From NCBI RefSeq assembly GCF_009724245.1, contig NZ_WNNK01000014.1, positions 117,833-181,832 on the forward strand: DNA of 64,000 bases, given 5' to 3'. Made by a program: the position numbers and the translations under genes. This document shows positions 33,611-54,907 of this stretch, piece after piece. The notes below the pieces were generated by a model, which saw only the letters and a list, made by a program, of their open reading frames with translations, was not told where the DNA came from and searched no databases. The stretch comes from Pseudomonas spelaei (GTDB taxonomy: Bacteria; Pseudomonadota; Gammaproteobacteria; Pseudomonadales; Pseudomonadaceae). Position 1 is the first letter of the stretch, and every line of letters starts with the position of its first letter.

Positions 33611-35341
33611 ATGCGGCATCTGTTTCTCTTCTTGCTGGTGTTATTCGCTGGATTTTCCCAGGCCGCGCCGGGCAATAATCCTTTCGAGACCAAACCCGAC
33701 TTCCTCCCGGTGGGCAAAGCCTTCACCTTTACCTCCGAGCGCCTGGCGTCTGGCGAAACCCAGCTGTATTGGCAGATTGCCGACGGTTACTATCTGTACC
33801 AGCAGCGCATGAAGTTCGATGGCCTGGCCGAAAAACCAGTGCTCCCACAAGGCGAAGCCCATAGCGACGAGTTCTTTGGCGAGCAGCAAGTGTACCGCCA
33901 GGGCCTGGAGGTGAAGATTCCCGCAGGCGCTACCGGCCAGGTCAAGCTGGGCTGGCAGGGCTGTGCGGATGCCGGCCTGTGTTATCCGCCGCAGTCGATC
34001 ACTGTGGATCTGGGCGGCAACCCTGCTGTCGCAGCCACCGCCGAGGCCCAGGACCAGAGCCTGGCCAGCGGCCTGCAACAACGCAGCCTGGGCTGGAGCC
34101 TGCTGGTGTTCTTCGGCCTGGGGCTGCTGCTGGCCTTCGCCCCGTGTTCCTTGCCGATGCTGCCGATCCTCGCCGGGTTGGTGGTGGGCAGCGGCGCCAG
34201 CCCGCGACGCGGCTTTGCCCTCGCCGCCAGCTACGTGGTGTGCATGGCGCTGGTCTATGCGGCCCTGGGCGTATTGGCCGCCCTGCTGGGTGGCAATCTC
34301 GCTGCCCTGCTGCAAACCCCGTGGATCCTCGGTAGTTTTGCTGCACTGTTTGTGGTCCTCGCGTTGCCGATGTTCGGCTTCTTTGAATTGCAGCTGCCTG
34401 CGTTCCTGCGTGATCGCCTGGATAATGTCAGCCGCCAGCAAAGCGGCGGCAGCCTGGTCGGTGCCGGTGTGCTCGGCGCCCTGTCCGGCTTGCTGGTGGG
34501 GCCGTGCATGACCGCACCGCTGGCCGGCGCCCTGCTGTATATCGCCCAGAGCGGCAACGCCCTGCACGGCGGCCTGATCCTGTTTGCCATGGGCATCGGC
34601 ATCGGTGTGCCCCTGTTGCTGCTGGTGACCGTGGGCAATCGCTTCCTGCCCAAGCCCGGCACCTGGATGAACGTGCTCAAGGGCGTCTTCGGCTTCCTGT
34701 TTCTCGCGACCGCCGTGCTGATGATTCGCCCGGTGGTCGGTGAAACCCTGTGGCTTGCTTTGTGGGGCGTGTTGGCGTTGGTCATGGCCTACTGCGGCTG
34801 GCGGCTGGCCAGTCAGCAGGGTCTCGCCGCCAAGGTACTGGGCGCCGGCTCGCTGGTCCTGGGCCTGTGGGGCAGCCTGCTGGTAGTGGGTGCGGCGGGT
34901 GGCAGCGATGACCTGTGGCAGCCGCTCAAGGTCTTCACCGGTTCGCAAGTCGCCAGTGCTCCAAGCGCCCACGACGCTTTCACGACAATCAGCGACCCGG
35001 CCGTGCTGCAAAGCCAACTCGACAGCGCCAGGGCCCAGGGCCAATGGGTGCTGCTGGACTACTACGCCGACTGGTGCGTGTCGTGCAAGATCATGGAAAA
35101 ACAAGTGTTCGGCAAACCCGAAGTGATGGACGCCCTCAAGGACGTGCGCCTGCTGCGCCTGGACGTCACCGCCGACAACGCCGCCAGCCGCGAACTGCTG
35201 GGGCGCTACAAAGTACCCGGGCCACCCAGCTTCGTCTGGATCGGCCCCAATGGTGAAGAACGCCGCGCCCAGCGCATCACCGGTGAAGTCGACGCCGCCG
35301 CATTCCTGCAACGCTGGACCCAGACCCGGGACGCCCTCTGA
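33611..35341 (+). CDS. dsbD: Thiol:disulfide interchange protein DsbD
   Basis: 576 residues. Carries electrons from cytoplasmic thioredoxin across the inner membrane to periplasmic thiol proteins. In order: signal peptide (about 1-20), periplasmic N-terminal domain with the Cys pair in GCADAGLCYPP, a membrane domain of about eight helices with redox Cys in FAPCSLPMLP and LVGPCMTAPL, and a C-terminal periplasmic thioredoxin domain with ADWCVSCK. ATG 33611 has AAGG seven bases upstream; a TTG at 33605 is less likely. First gene of dsbD-dsbE-dsbG; its stop overlaps the next ATG by one base. Confidence 0.93.
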   Translation: MRHLFLFLLVLFAGFSQAAPGNNPFETKPDFLPVGKAFTFTSERLASGETQLYWQIADGYYLYQQRMKFDGLAEKPVLPQGEAHSDEFFGEQQVYRQGLEVKIPAGATGQVKLGWQGCADAGLCYPPQSITVDLGGNPAVAATAEAQDQSLASGLQQRSLGWSLLVFFGLGLLLAFAPCSLPMLPILAGLVVGSGASPRRGFALAASYVVCMALVYAALGVLAALLGGNLAALLQTPWILGSFAALFVVLALPMFGFFELQLPAFLRDRLDNVSRQQSGGSLVGAGVLGALSGLLVGPCMTAPLAGALLYIAQSGNALHGGLILFAMGIGIGVPLLLLVTVGNRFLPKPGTWMNVLKGVFGFLFLATAVLMIRPVVGETLWLALWGVLALVMAYCGWRLASQQGLAAKVLGAGSLVLGLWGSLLVVGAAGGSDDLWQPLKVFTGSQVASAPSAHDAFTTISDPAVLQSQLDSARAQGQWVLLDYYADWCVSCKIMEKQVFGKPEVMDALKDVRLLRLDVTADNAASRELLGRYKVPGPPSFVWIGPNGEERRAQRITGEVDAAAFLQRWTQTRDAL

Positions 35342-36207
35342 TGCTGACCTTCACCATCGGCACCTTCGCTATCGCCTTGAATCATTTGCTGCTGATCAGC
35401 GCGCTGATTCTCGCCACCCTGGTGGGCTGGCGCGTGGCCAAGCGCGGCGGCGAGAACCCGGAGTCGGTGCTGTTCACCCTGTTCCTGCTGGGCATGCTCA
35501 GCGCGCGGATCAGTTTCGTAGTGATGTACTGGGCCTATTACCGTAACGACCTGCTGCAAATCATCGACCTGCGCGACGGCGGTTTCCTCGCCTGGCCCGG
35601 TGTCATAGTCCTGATCCTCGGAGCCCTGCTGTATGGCTGGCGCCGTCCGCTCCTGCGCAAGCCCTTGAGTGCCGGCGTGATCACCGGCCTGGCCTTCTGG
35701 GCCCTGGCCAGCTTCTCCCTGACGATCTATGAAAAAGGTACCCGCCTGCCCGAGATCACCCTGCGCAACGCCAATGGCGAAACCGTGCAACTGACCGATT
35801 ACCAGGGCGGTCCCCTGGTGATCAACCTCTGGGCCACCTGGTGCCCACCGTGCCGCCGGGAAATGCCGGTGCTGGAAAACGCCCAGAAACAACGGCCCGA
35901 CGTGACCTTCCTGTTCGTCAACCAGGCCGAAAGCATGCAGAGCGTCAGCACTTACCTGGCGACCCAGGGTCTGAACCTGGACAACGTGCTGTTCGACGCC
36001 AGCGGCCGCCTCGGCCAGGCCGTGGGCTCCATGGCCTTGCCGACTACGCTGTTCTACGAACCGGACGGACGCCTGATCAACAGCCACCTGGGCGAACTGT
36101 CCCAGGCCAGCCTGGCCCGTGCCATGGAACGTTTCGAGACCGACGCCAACACCGCCAAGCCGGCTCCAACAAGGAAACCCTTATGCCCCGCCTCCGCCAC
36201 CTGCTGA
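35341..36207 (+). CDS. dsbE: TlpA/DsbE-like thioredoxin with an Lgt-derived membrane domain
   Basis: 288 residues in two parts. Residues 1-130 form about four transmembrane helices and align by eye with the start of prolipoprotein diacylglyceryl transferase (IG...AL.H, then SARISFVVMYWAYYRND), but the FHGG active-site loop reads LAWPG and the later GRLGNF block is absent, so it is not an active transferase. Residues 130-270 are a periplasmic TlpA-like thioredoxin domain with WATWCPPCRREMP and cis-Pro in ALPTT. It probably takes electrons from DsbD. The last 25 bases overlap dsbG. Confidence 0.85.
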   Translation: MLTFTIGTFAIALNHLLLISALILATLVGWRVAKRGGENPESVLFTLFLLGMLSARISFVVMYWAYYRNDLLQIIDLRDGGFLAWPGVIVLILGALLYGWRRPLLRKPLSAGVITGLAFWALASFSLTIYEKGTRLPEITLRNANGETVQLTDYQGGPLVINLWATWCPPCRREMPVLENAQKQRPDVTFLFVNQAESMQSVSTYLATQGLNLDNVLFDASGRLGQAVGSMALPTTLFYEPDGRLINSHLGELSQASLARAMERFETDANTAKPAPTRKPLCPASATC

Positions 36208-36944
36208 CCCTGCTGCCCCTGACCCTCGCCGCAACCCTGGCCCAGGCCGAAGACTGGCCGGCGCCGATCAAACAGATCGAAGCCAAGGGCGCCAAGATCA
36301 TCGGCAGCTTCGACGCCCCCAGTGGCCTCAAGGGCTATGCCGCGCAATACCAGAACCGGGGCATGGCGCTGTACCTGACCGCCGATGGCAAAAGCGTGAT
36401 CGCCGGCAACCTGTACGACGCTCAAGGCAACGACCTGAGCGCGGCGCCTCTGGACAAACTGGTGTATGCGCCAATGGCCAAGGAAGTCTGGGCCAAGATG
36501 GAACAGAGCAACTGGATTCAGGACGGCAACAAGGACGCGCCGCGTACCGTCTACCTGTTCAGCGACCCCAACTGCCCGTACTGCAACATGTTCTGGGAAC
36601 AGGCACGGCCGTGGGTGAAGGCCGGCAAGGTGCAACTGCGGCACATCATGGTCGGGATTATTCGTGAGGACAGCCCGGGCAAATCGGCCGCGTTGCTGGC
36701 CAGCAAAGACCCGCAAAAAGCCCTGGAAGCCCACGAAGGCGCGGGTAAAGCCAGCAAGCTGCAGCCGCTGGAGAAGATCCCTGCGGATATCCAGGCCAAG
36801 CTCGATGCCAATATGAAATTGATGGAGGAGCTGGAGTTGTCAGCAACTCCGGCGATCTTTTATATGGACGACAAGGGGCAGTTGCAGCAACAGCAAGGGG
36901 CGCCGTCGCCGGATAAGTTGGCGAAGATTCTCGGGCCGAAATAG
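36183..36944 (+). CDS. dsbG: Thiol:disulfide interchange protein DsbG
   Basis: 253 residues. A signal peptide (cleavage near AQA-ED) leads to an N-terminal dimerisation domain and a C-terminal thioredoxin domain with the CPYC active site (SDPNCPYCNMFW) and cis-Pro in SATPAIFY. DsbG-type proteins reduce sulfenylated or mispaired cysteines in the periplasm and are kept reduced by DsbD. It starts inside the 3' end of the TlpA-like gene. The 3' end of this gene is partly duplicated at 39943-40008. Confidence 0.92.
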   Translation: MPRLRHLLTLLPLTLAATLAQAEDWPAPIKQIEAKGAKIIGSFDAPSGLKGYAAQYQNRGMALYLTADGKSVIAGNLYDAQGNDLSAAPLDKLVYAPMAKEVWAKMEQSNWIQDGNKDAPRTVYLFSDPNCPYCNMFWEQARPWVKAGKVQLRHIMVGIIREDSPGKSAALLASKDPQKALEAHEGAGKASKLQPLEKIPADIQAKLDANMKLMEELELSATPAIFYMDDKGQLQQQQGAPSPDKLAKILGPK

Positions 36945-36957
36945 GTTACCGGATAAA

Positions 36958-36985
36958 AACAGGCCCTGATAACAGGGCCATGTTT
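36958..36985. terminator. Terminator between dsbG and the orphan gene
   Basis: GGCCCTG / CAGGGCC stem with an ATAA loop and extending ACA/TGT arms, in the gap between two convergent genes. Short A and T runs on the sides suggest bidirectional use. Confidence 0.75.
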
Positions 36986-37041
36986 CCAATCAAAGAGAAG
37001 GCGTACACCCAAATGCTTCAACGGAAGGTACGCCAGCCTCC

Positions 37042-39750
37042 TCAAGCCCCCCAAAAAGTAAAGAAGTCCATAAACGCGTAATCTGACGCTCTGACGATCA
37101 TAGCTGTGACGCTATCACCGGTCGGCGCAGTGAAATCAATCCAGTGATCCCGTTGGTCATTCTCCGAAGACGTCGAAGGGAGGTCCCGCTTGCCAATAAC
37201 CGTACCTGCCAGATTGTAAAACAGAATTTCTACCGGGTGCCGCTGCCATGTATAGGCAAATCTGACTCTTTGGCTCGCCAACTTGAAGTCTATACGCATG
37301 CGTTGTTCTGGAACCTGATTCGGATTGCTATAGCAGATGCTTAACGCCTCACTGTCCAACATACCGGGCTTGGGATACGCGTAGTACGTGATGCCTGCCG
37401 TACCGCCAGATCCAGGTAATAGCGTAATGGTCATTGTTGATATATCAATACTCTGGCCGGCGGAAATCATCCGCTGAGGCTGCCCCGTGAAGTTTTCATA
37501 GAGGATTTCCGGCTCTGCTCGCACTGTCAGGAGCAAAGATGGAAACACTACAGCCTCATTTTCATGGGCACTGCCATCAGCCGTTACCTTGCAAGTAAAC
37601 GTCAAGCTACTGCCGTCCTTAAGCAACTCAAGCTCGGCTCGCGCCAACACCTCTTTCAACCCTGCTGTGACTTCAGTCGCCGTGACCGCTTTACCCAGAT
37701 AGACATTCAGGGTGTAAGGACTGCCATCTTTCTTAGTCCCTGCCCCCCGCAACCAGACCTTCTGATCCGGCAAGATAAACCACCACTTTTCAACCGTGAT
37801 ATCGGCGTTTCCGGTAAAGGTACGCAAGTCGAGGATATTATTGGTCGCCTGCAGCACCACCGGAGTAGGCAAGCGCACCGGCACACTGATCTGCAAATCA
37901 AGATCCGGCGAGGTGGCCAGCTTGCAGAGACTGGTCACGGTGTAATTGATCGTGACCGTTTTGCCGCTCCCATGAATCACAGCCTCGCGAGGAATCTGAA
38001 AATCAACGTACTTCGGATCACTGCTGCCGGGCTTCGACATCAACGGCAGGCACGTGCCATCCGCCCTTTTCCAGCACACACTGATGGCGTGATTGGGATT
38101 GATCAGGTCGTACTCCACCCGTACCGTCACACCCTCGCGACCGTTCCATACCGTCAACTGCGAGCCCACTGCTTCGCGCACTGTTGACGCCCTGAGCACC
38201 AGGTCTTCCTGAACGATCCCCAAGCTCAGTACCGGGAATTGCTTGGCACTGGCCTTATCGGACAGGCCATTGAAATTCACCGCAAAATGCACGTCGAAAG
38301 CACTGCAATCCGCCAGCTTTTTCAACTCGCTACGGGGCAAAGGCGTATTGACGCCGCTGGCCAGCCATTCCTCAGTGACAGGTTCCCCTTCCAGTACCGA
38401 GAAGCTGTAGGCACTGCCATCTTCCCGTTCGCCGGTGACCCACAGCCAGCAAAGTTGACCCAGGGCAATGTAGAGCCAAGGTTCGACAGTGGCGGTGGCA
38501 TCCCCGGAGAAGGTGTTGAGATCAAGTGTACCTCCTGTGGCCTGCTCGACCGCCGGGGTTGGCAAACCGGTGATATCCAGGATATTCACTTGCCGTGGCG
38601 GTGATTGCCAAGGCCCGGTGCCACTGTGGCTTACGGTGTAAGTGAGCGTGACAGGTAGACCAAAATTGGCACTGAAGGCCGAGGGCGGTACCAGGAATTC
38701 CAGGCTGGTTTCACCTGGCTGCACCGTACGACACTCAAGAGACGGTGAGCCCGCTCCGGGTGTACCGACAAACTTGGGGCACACAATATCCCCGGCATGT
38801 ATCCCCTCATAGGTGATCACGATATGCCCGCCGCGCACCGTATTGAGCGGATTCACCACCCAGCCATCGGCACCGCAATCCACCGACTCCTTGAGGTGGG
38901 GCGGCGGCAAATCCAGCGCCGGGTCCACCCGCAACAGCGTGGTAGTGCGCAAGTGGAAATCCTGGGCGTTGAGGGGCAGCGGATTCTCATGGACAGGATC
39001 ATCCGGCGTTGGCAGCACCGGTGCAGTACCGTCCCAGATCACACCCATATGGGTTGTCAGGGCCGAGTAGTCATCCAGTCGCGACATCCAGCCACGGGAT
39101 AACCAGAACTCAAATACGTGATCGGCATGAGCTTCAGCGGCGGTCACCACATGATCAAAGGCCACCCAGATGAATCTGTACGGCACCTGATGCTGGTTAC
39201 CCGCGACAGTGACAAACAGACGCTGGCCTGCCTGAATCATCGGCCACGCCTTGATCTGGATGGTTTCGTCGCCCTGGAACTCGTACATGTCCAGCCACCA
39301 TGTACTCCACTCCAACGTGGAGTGCAGGAATACGGGCAATGACCCTCGAAGATCCGCTTCCCGGACATCCTGGATCTCCAACTCCAGGACCAGCGATTCT
39401 TGAAGCCGCCCGTTCACCGTGGCCGAATACCAGATCAGCACCGTGTGCCCGATACAGGTACTCACCCGTTGCCAGGGGATCGGAATTTCAACACTGCCAC
39501 TGGTACTGCCAGGCACCACAATCGGCTCGAATGCAGGCTGGTCCTGATCCTTGATCGCCCAATACAAGGTGACCGGTGCGGCCTGCATATTCGCAACGGT
39601 GATCGTTGCAACCGTGCCACCCTTTGCATCAAGGGGGTAAAGCAAGTTGTTATTAGCTGCGTATTGAATCTGCGGGTAGGGCAATTCGGGGTTGGCCGCG
39701 TCCGGGGTTTTAGGAGTGGCGGGTGTTTTTGGCAACGTTTGTTTAGCCAC
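37042..39750 (-). CDS. Large protein of unknown function with repeated Ig-like modules
   Basis: 902 residues; I do not recognise a named family. The sequence is beta-rich. Two modules of about 120-130 residues are clearly homologous: LPTPAVEQATGGTLDLNTF-(S)GDATATVEPW and LPTPVVLQATNNILDLRTF-(T)GNADITVEKW, each followed by W, DGS-Y and a Leu-rich end, and separated by bacterial Ig-like stretches. There is no signal peptide, membrane segment or LPXTG-like anchor, and the N-terminus is Pro/Thr-rich. The start is GTG 39750, chosen because AGGAGG stands seven bases upstream. It is a lone gene between the dsbG 3' end and a partial copy of it, suggesting insertion as a unit. Confidence 0.75.
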   Translation of the reverse strand: MAKQTLPKTPATPKTPDAANPELPYPQIQYAANNNLLYPLDAKGGTVATITVANMQAAPVTLYWAIKDQDQPAFEPIVVPGSTSGSVEIPIPWQRVSTCIGHTVLIWYSATVNGRLQESLVLELEIQDVREADLRGSLPVFLHSTLEWSTWWLDMYEFQGDETIQIKAWPMIQAGQRLFVTVAGNQHQVPYRFIWVAFDHVVTAAEAHADHVFEFWLSRGWMSRLDDYSALTTHMGVIWDGTAPVLPTPDDPVHENPLPLNAQDFHLRTTTLLRVDPALDLPPPHLKESVDCGADGWVVNPLNTVRGGHIVITYEGIHAGDIVCPKFVGTPGAGSPSLECRTVQPGETSLEFLVPPSAFSANFGLPVTLTYTVSHSGTGPWQSPPRQVNILDITGLPTPAVEQATGGTLDLNTFSGDATATVEPWLYIALGQLCWLWVTGEREDGSAYSFSVLEGEPVTEEWLASGVNTPLPRSELKKLADCSAFDVHFAVNFNGLSDKASAKQFPVLSLGIVQEDLVLRASTVREAVGSQLTVWNGREGVTVRVEYDLINPNHAISVCWKRADGTCLPLMSKPGSSDPKYVDFQIPREAVIHGSGKTVTINYTVTSLCKLATSPDLDLQISVPVRLPTPVVLQATNNILDLRTFTGNADITVEKWWFILPDQKVWLRGAGTKKDGSPYTLNVYLGKAVTATEVTAGLKEVLARAELELLKDGSSLTFTCKVTADGSAHENEAVVFPSLLLTVRAEPEILYENFTGQPQRMISAGQSIDISTMTITLLPGSGGTAGITYYAYPKPGMLDSEALSICYSNPNQVPEQRMRIDFKLASQRVRFAYTWQRHPVEILFYNLAGTVIGKRDLPSTSSENDQRDHWIDFTAPTGDSVTAMIVRASDYAFMDFFTFWGA

Positions 39751-39942
39751 GACATGACCTCCTGTCCTAGGATAAATAACCATCGGTACTGGCCAATGAG
39801 GCCTAGAAACCTGGGTTATCTAGCGCTTGAGATGAAGGTCTTGCCTACTGTCAGAATTGACAGTTTGAACCGAAAAACAGCGTTTTCCCGACCAGCGGCC
39901 CACCCCTGCAATCCCCCAGGATGATCTCTTTGCCCTGCTCAA

Positions 39943-40008
39943 GACATTGGTCAGCCGAACAAAGCGCCCACGCCGGATAAGTGGGTGAAAACTCTCGGGC
40001 CTAAATAA
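39943..40008 (+). pseudogene. Duplicated 3' end of dsbG
   Basis: Read in frame, this stretch gives DIGQPNKAPTPDKWVKTLGPK and a stop, which matches the last 20 or so codons of dsbG (GAPSPDKLAKILGPK and stop, 36897-36944). The reading frame is closed upstream by a TGA at 39922. It is a remnant, not a gene. It lies on the far side of the orphan gene from the intact dsbG. Confidence 0.75.
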
Positions 40009-40024
40009 CCGTCGCCTGTTCGAG

Positions 40025-40116
40025 CCTCATCGCGGGCAAGCCCGGCTCCCACACTTGACCGCATTTCTTCAGGTACAACTCGGTCAATGTGGGAGCCGGG
40101 CTTGCCCGCGATGAGG
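40025..40116. repeat. REPIN-type inverted repeat
   Basis: Two REP sequences (CCTCATCGCGGGCAAGCCCG... and its complement ending CGCGATGAGG) face each other, with an inner TTGACCG/CGGTCAA pair and a short loop. The GCGGGCAAGCCCGGCTCCCAC core is typical of Pseudomonas REP elements. It lies 28 bases beyond the pvdL stop and could also stop transcription. Confidence 0.9.
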
Positions 40117-40143
40117 CCCGAACAGGTAGCCATAATTTCCGGC

Positions 40144-53097
<12,954 letters not shown>

Positions 53098-53165
53098 GGG
53101 GTTCCTGCCTGAAATCGGCTTACGGGGAAATCGGGGAGTCAAATCTGTGGCGAGGGGCGTGTGCC

Positions 53166-53921
53166 CTAGTGGCTCAGCGCATTCTGGCGCGCCGCGCCAT
53201 TGCGCCAGCGAGCCAGGTGTTCGTCGGCATAACGGCGCAGGCAGCGCAGCACCGAGGTTTCCTGTTGCATCAGGAAAAAGTGGTGCCCCTCGAACATGTC
53301 CAGGGAAAAGCCGGTGGTGGTGTCTTCCTGCCAATCCAGCAGTTGCTCGGCGCGCACACTGTCTTGCTTGCCACCAAACACATGGATCGGCATCGCCAGC
53401 GGCTCGCGCTCGCCATAGTGGAAGCTGCCGCACAGCAGAAAGTCGGCCCGCAGGATCGGCAGCATCAACTGCATCAACTCGTGATTGGCCAAGGCATCTT
53501 CGGCGGTGCCCTTGAGTTCGCGCAGGCGGGTGATCAATTGCGCATCGGTCTTTTCGATGGCGTATTCGCTGACATCTCGCCGCGCCGGGCCCGCCGTACC
53601 GGACGCAAATAACGCCAGGGGCTCCGGCATACCGCGCTCGCGCAGGGCATGGGCCAGCTCGAATGCCAGCAGACCGCCAAGGCTGTGGCCGAACAAAGCG
53701 TAGGGGCCATCAAGTTGCACGCTGATCTCAACCGCCAGTTGCGCCGCCAAGGCCTTGATGTCGCGCTGCAACGGCTCATCCATGCGCCTGCCACGGCCTG
53801 GCAGCTCCAGTGGACACACCTGCAACCACTCAGGCAACGCCCGGCGCCAACGGCTGTAGACCATGGCACTGGCACCGGAATACGGCAGGCAAAACAGGCG
53901 CAGTCGTGTCGGTGAGCTCAT
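53166..53921 (-). CDS. pvdG: Type II thioesterase of pyoverdine synthesis
   Basis: 251 residues, alpha/beta hydrolase. The nucleophile elbow is GHSLG and the catalytic histidine lies in FEGHHFFL, both typical of type II thioesterases that clear wrongly loaded carrier domains of peptide synthetases. N-terminal LFCLPYSGAS is also characteristic. It is the first gene ahead of pvdL and probably shares its mRNA. The start is ATG 53921 (GGGG upstream), not the earlier frame start at 53939. Confidence 0.92.
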   Translation of the reverse strand: MSSPTRLRLFCLPYSGASAMVYSRWRRALPEWLQVCPLELPGRGRRMDEPLQRDIKALAAQLAVEISVQLDGPYALFGHSLGGLLAFELAHALRERGMPEPLALFASGTAGPARRDVSEYAIEKTDAQLITRLRELKGTAEDALANHELMQLMLPILRADFLLCGSFHYGEREPLAMPIHVFGGKQDSVRAEQLLDWQEDTTTGFSLDMFEGHHFFLMQQETSVLRCLRRYADEHLARWRNGAARQNALSH

Positions 53922-54017
53922 TGCAAAGCACCCCGGCACTCACGATAGAAACCCATTTTGTCCTCCTCCCAGAGCGGATCCTTGGCCCGTTTGCTAACAG
54001 GCCTGTCATCCATGAGA

Positions 54018-54041
54018 ACGGATGGCATCTGGAAATAATTA
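54018..54041 (-). promoter_or_regulatory. PvdS (iron-starvation) box of pvdG-pvdL
   Basis: CTAATT, 16 bases, then CGTT on the minus strand, one mismatch from TAAAT-N16-CGT. It lies 97 bases before the pvdG start. Confidence 0.65.
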
Positions 54042-54109
54042 GTCGCCGGGCACGAGCGAGACGCGGTTCACACCTGACGAAAAGACATAAGATTAGTTCG
54101 TCTTCTCAT

Positions 54110-54136
54110 TTGACAATCATTATCATTCAGCATAAT
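54110..54136 (+). promoter_or_regulatory. pvdS promoter covered by a Fur box
   Basis: TTGACA at 54110-54115 and CATAAT at 54131-54136 form a sigma-70-like promoter. The 54111-54125 sequence TGACAATCATTATCA matches the Fur 7-1-7 site TGATAAT-N-ATTATCA at 14 of 15 positions. Iron-loaded Fur should block pvdS transcription here. Confidence 0.88.
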
Positions 54137-54208
54137 TTGTTGCCCGATGTGTAGGGAGGCTCAGCACGGACGCCCCCCACCACCCTCTTTTGCAGCAAGG
54201 TGACTTCC

Positions 54209-54760
54209 ATGACGGAACAAGTATCCACAAGCAGGTGCGACTCACCGTTACTCCAGGCTTTTGTCGACAACCGGTTGATCCTGGTCAAGATCGCAGCCCG
54301 CATTACCGGTTGCCGCTCCCGTGCCGAAGACGTGGTGCAAGACGCCTACTTCCGCCTGCAATCGGCGCCGACCATTACTTCATCGTTCAAAGCCCAGCTC
54401 AGTTACCTGTTTCAGATCGTGCGCAACCTGGCGATCGATCATTACCGCAAGCAGGCGCTGGAGTTGAAGTACTCAGGCACCGAAGAGGAAGGCTTGAATG
54501 TGGTGATTCACGGCGCGTCACCGGAAACCTCGCACATCAATTTCTCGACCCTGGAAAACATCGCGGACGCCCTGACCGAGCTGCCCAAGCGCACCCGCTA
54601 CGCGTTCGAGATGTATCGCCTGCATGGCGTGCCGCAAAAGGACATCGCCAAGGAGTTGGGGGTCTCACCGACCCTGGTGAACTTCATGATTCGTGATGCA
54701 CTGGTGCATTGCCGCAAGGTCTCGGGGACTCACAGCGATACGTTTGCGCGGCGGGTCTGA
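54209..54760 (+). CDS. pvdS: Extracytoplasmic-function sigma factor PvdS
   Basis: 183 residues. Iron-starvation sigma factor that directs RNA polymerase to pyoverdine genes. Region 2 is visible in SRAEDVVQDAYFRL and SYLFQIVRNLAIDHYRK, and region 4 in LPKRTRYAFEMYRLHG and KDIAKELGVSPTLVNFMI. ATG 54209 has AAGG eight bases upstream; a GTG at 54200 is less likely. Fur controls transcription, and in P. aeruginosa the FpvR anti-sigma factor controls activity; fpvR and fpvA are not in the window. Divergent from pvdG. Confidence 0.95.
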   Translation: MTEQVSTSRCDSPLLQAFVDNRLILVKIAARITGCRSRAEDVVQDAYFRLQSAPTITSSFKAQLSYLFQIVRNLAIDHYRKQALELKYSGTEEEGLNVVIHGASPETSHINFSTLENIADALTELPKRTRYAFEMYRLHGVPQKDIAKELGVSPTLVNFMIRDALVHCRKVSGTHSDTFARRV

Positions 54761-54787
54761 CGACAGAGCCGCGTGCGTGCAATAACG

Positions 54788-54891
54788 GTGTAGCCGCTGC
54801 CGAGGCACGAGGCTGCGATGCGTGTCCGCAGGACCGCCACTGGGGCCGCTACGCAGCCCATCGCAGCCTCGTGCCTCGGCAGCGGCTACAC
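54788..54891. repeat. Inverted-repeat element, copy B
   Basis: GTGTAGCCGCTGCCGAGGCA... and its complement enclose a centre nearly identical to copy A at 28105-28203. It fills the gap between pvdS and the acetyltransferase and may end both transcripts. An 11-bp tandem ACCAGCGTCAC follows it and runs up to the acetyltransferase stop. Confidence 0.9.
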
Positions 54892-54907
54892 CAGCGTCAC
54901 ACCAGCG

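Noticed and set aside
33641..35311. Open frame of 556 codons antisense to dsbD
   Set aside because: Gln/His/Ala-rich translation of the complementary strand of a high-GC gene; no ribosome site and no recognisable domain.
40025..40116. Possible CRISPR-like repeat pair
   Set aside because: It is a single inverted pair of REP sequences, not regularly spaced direct repeats.
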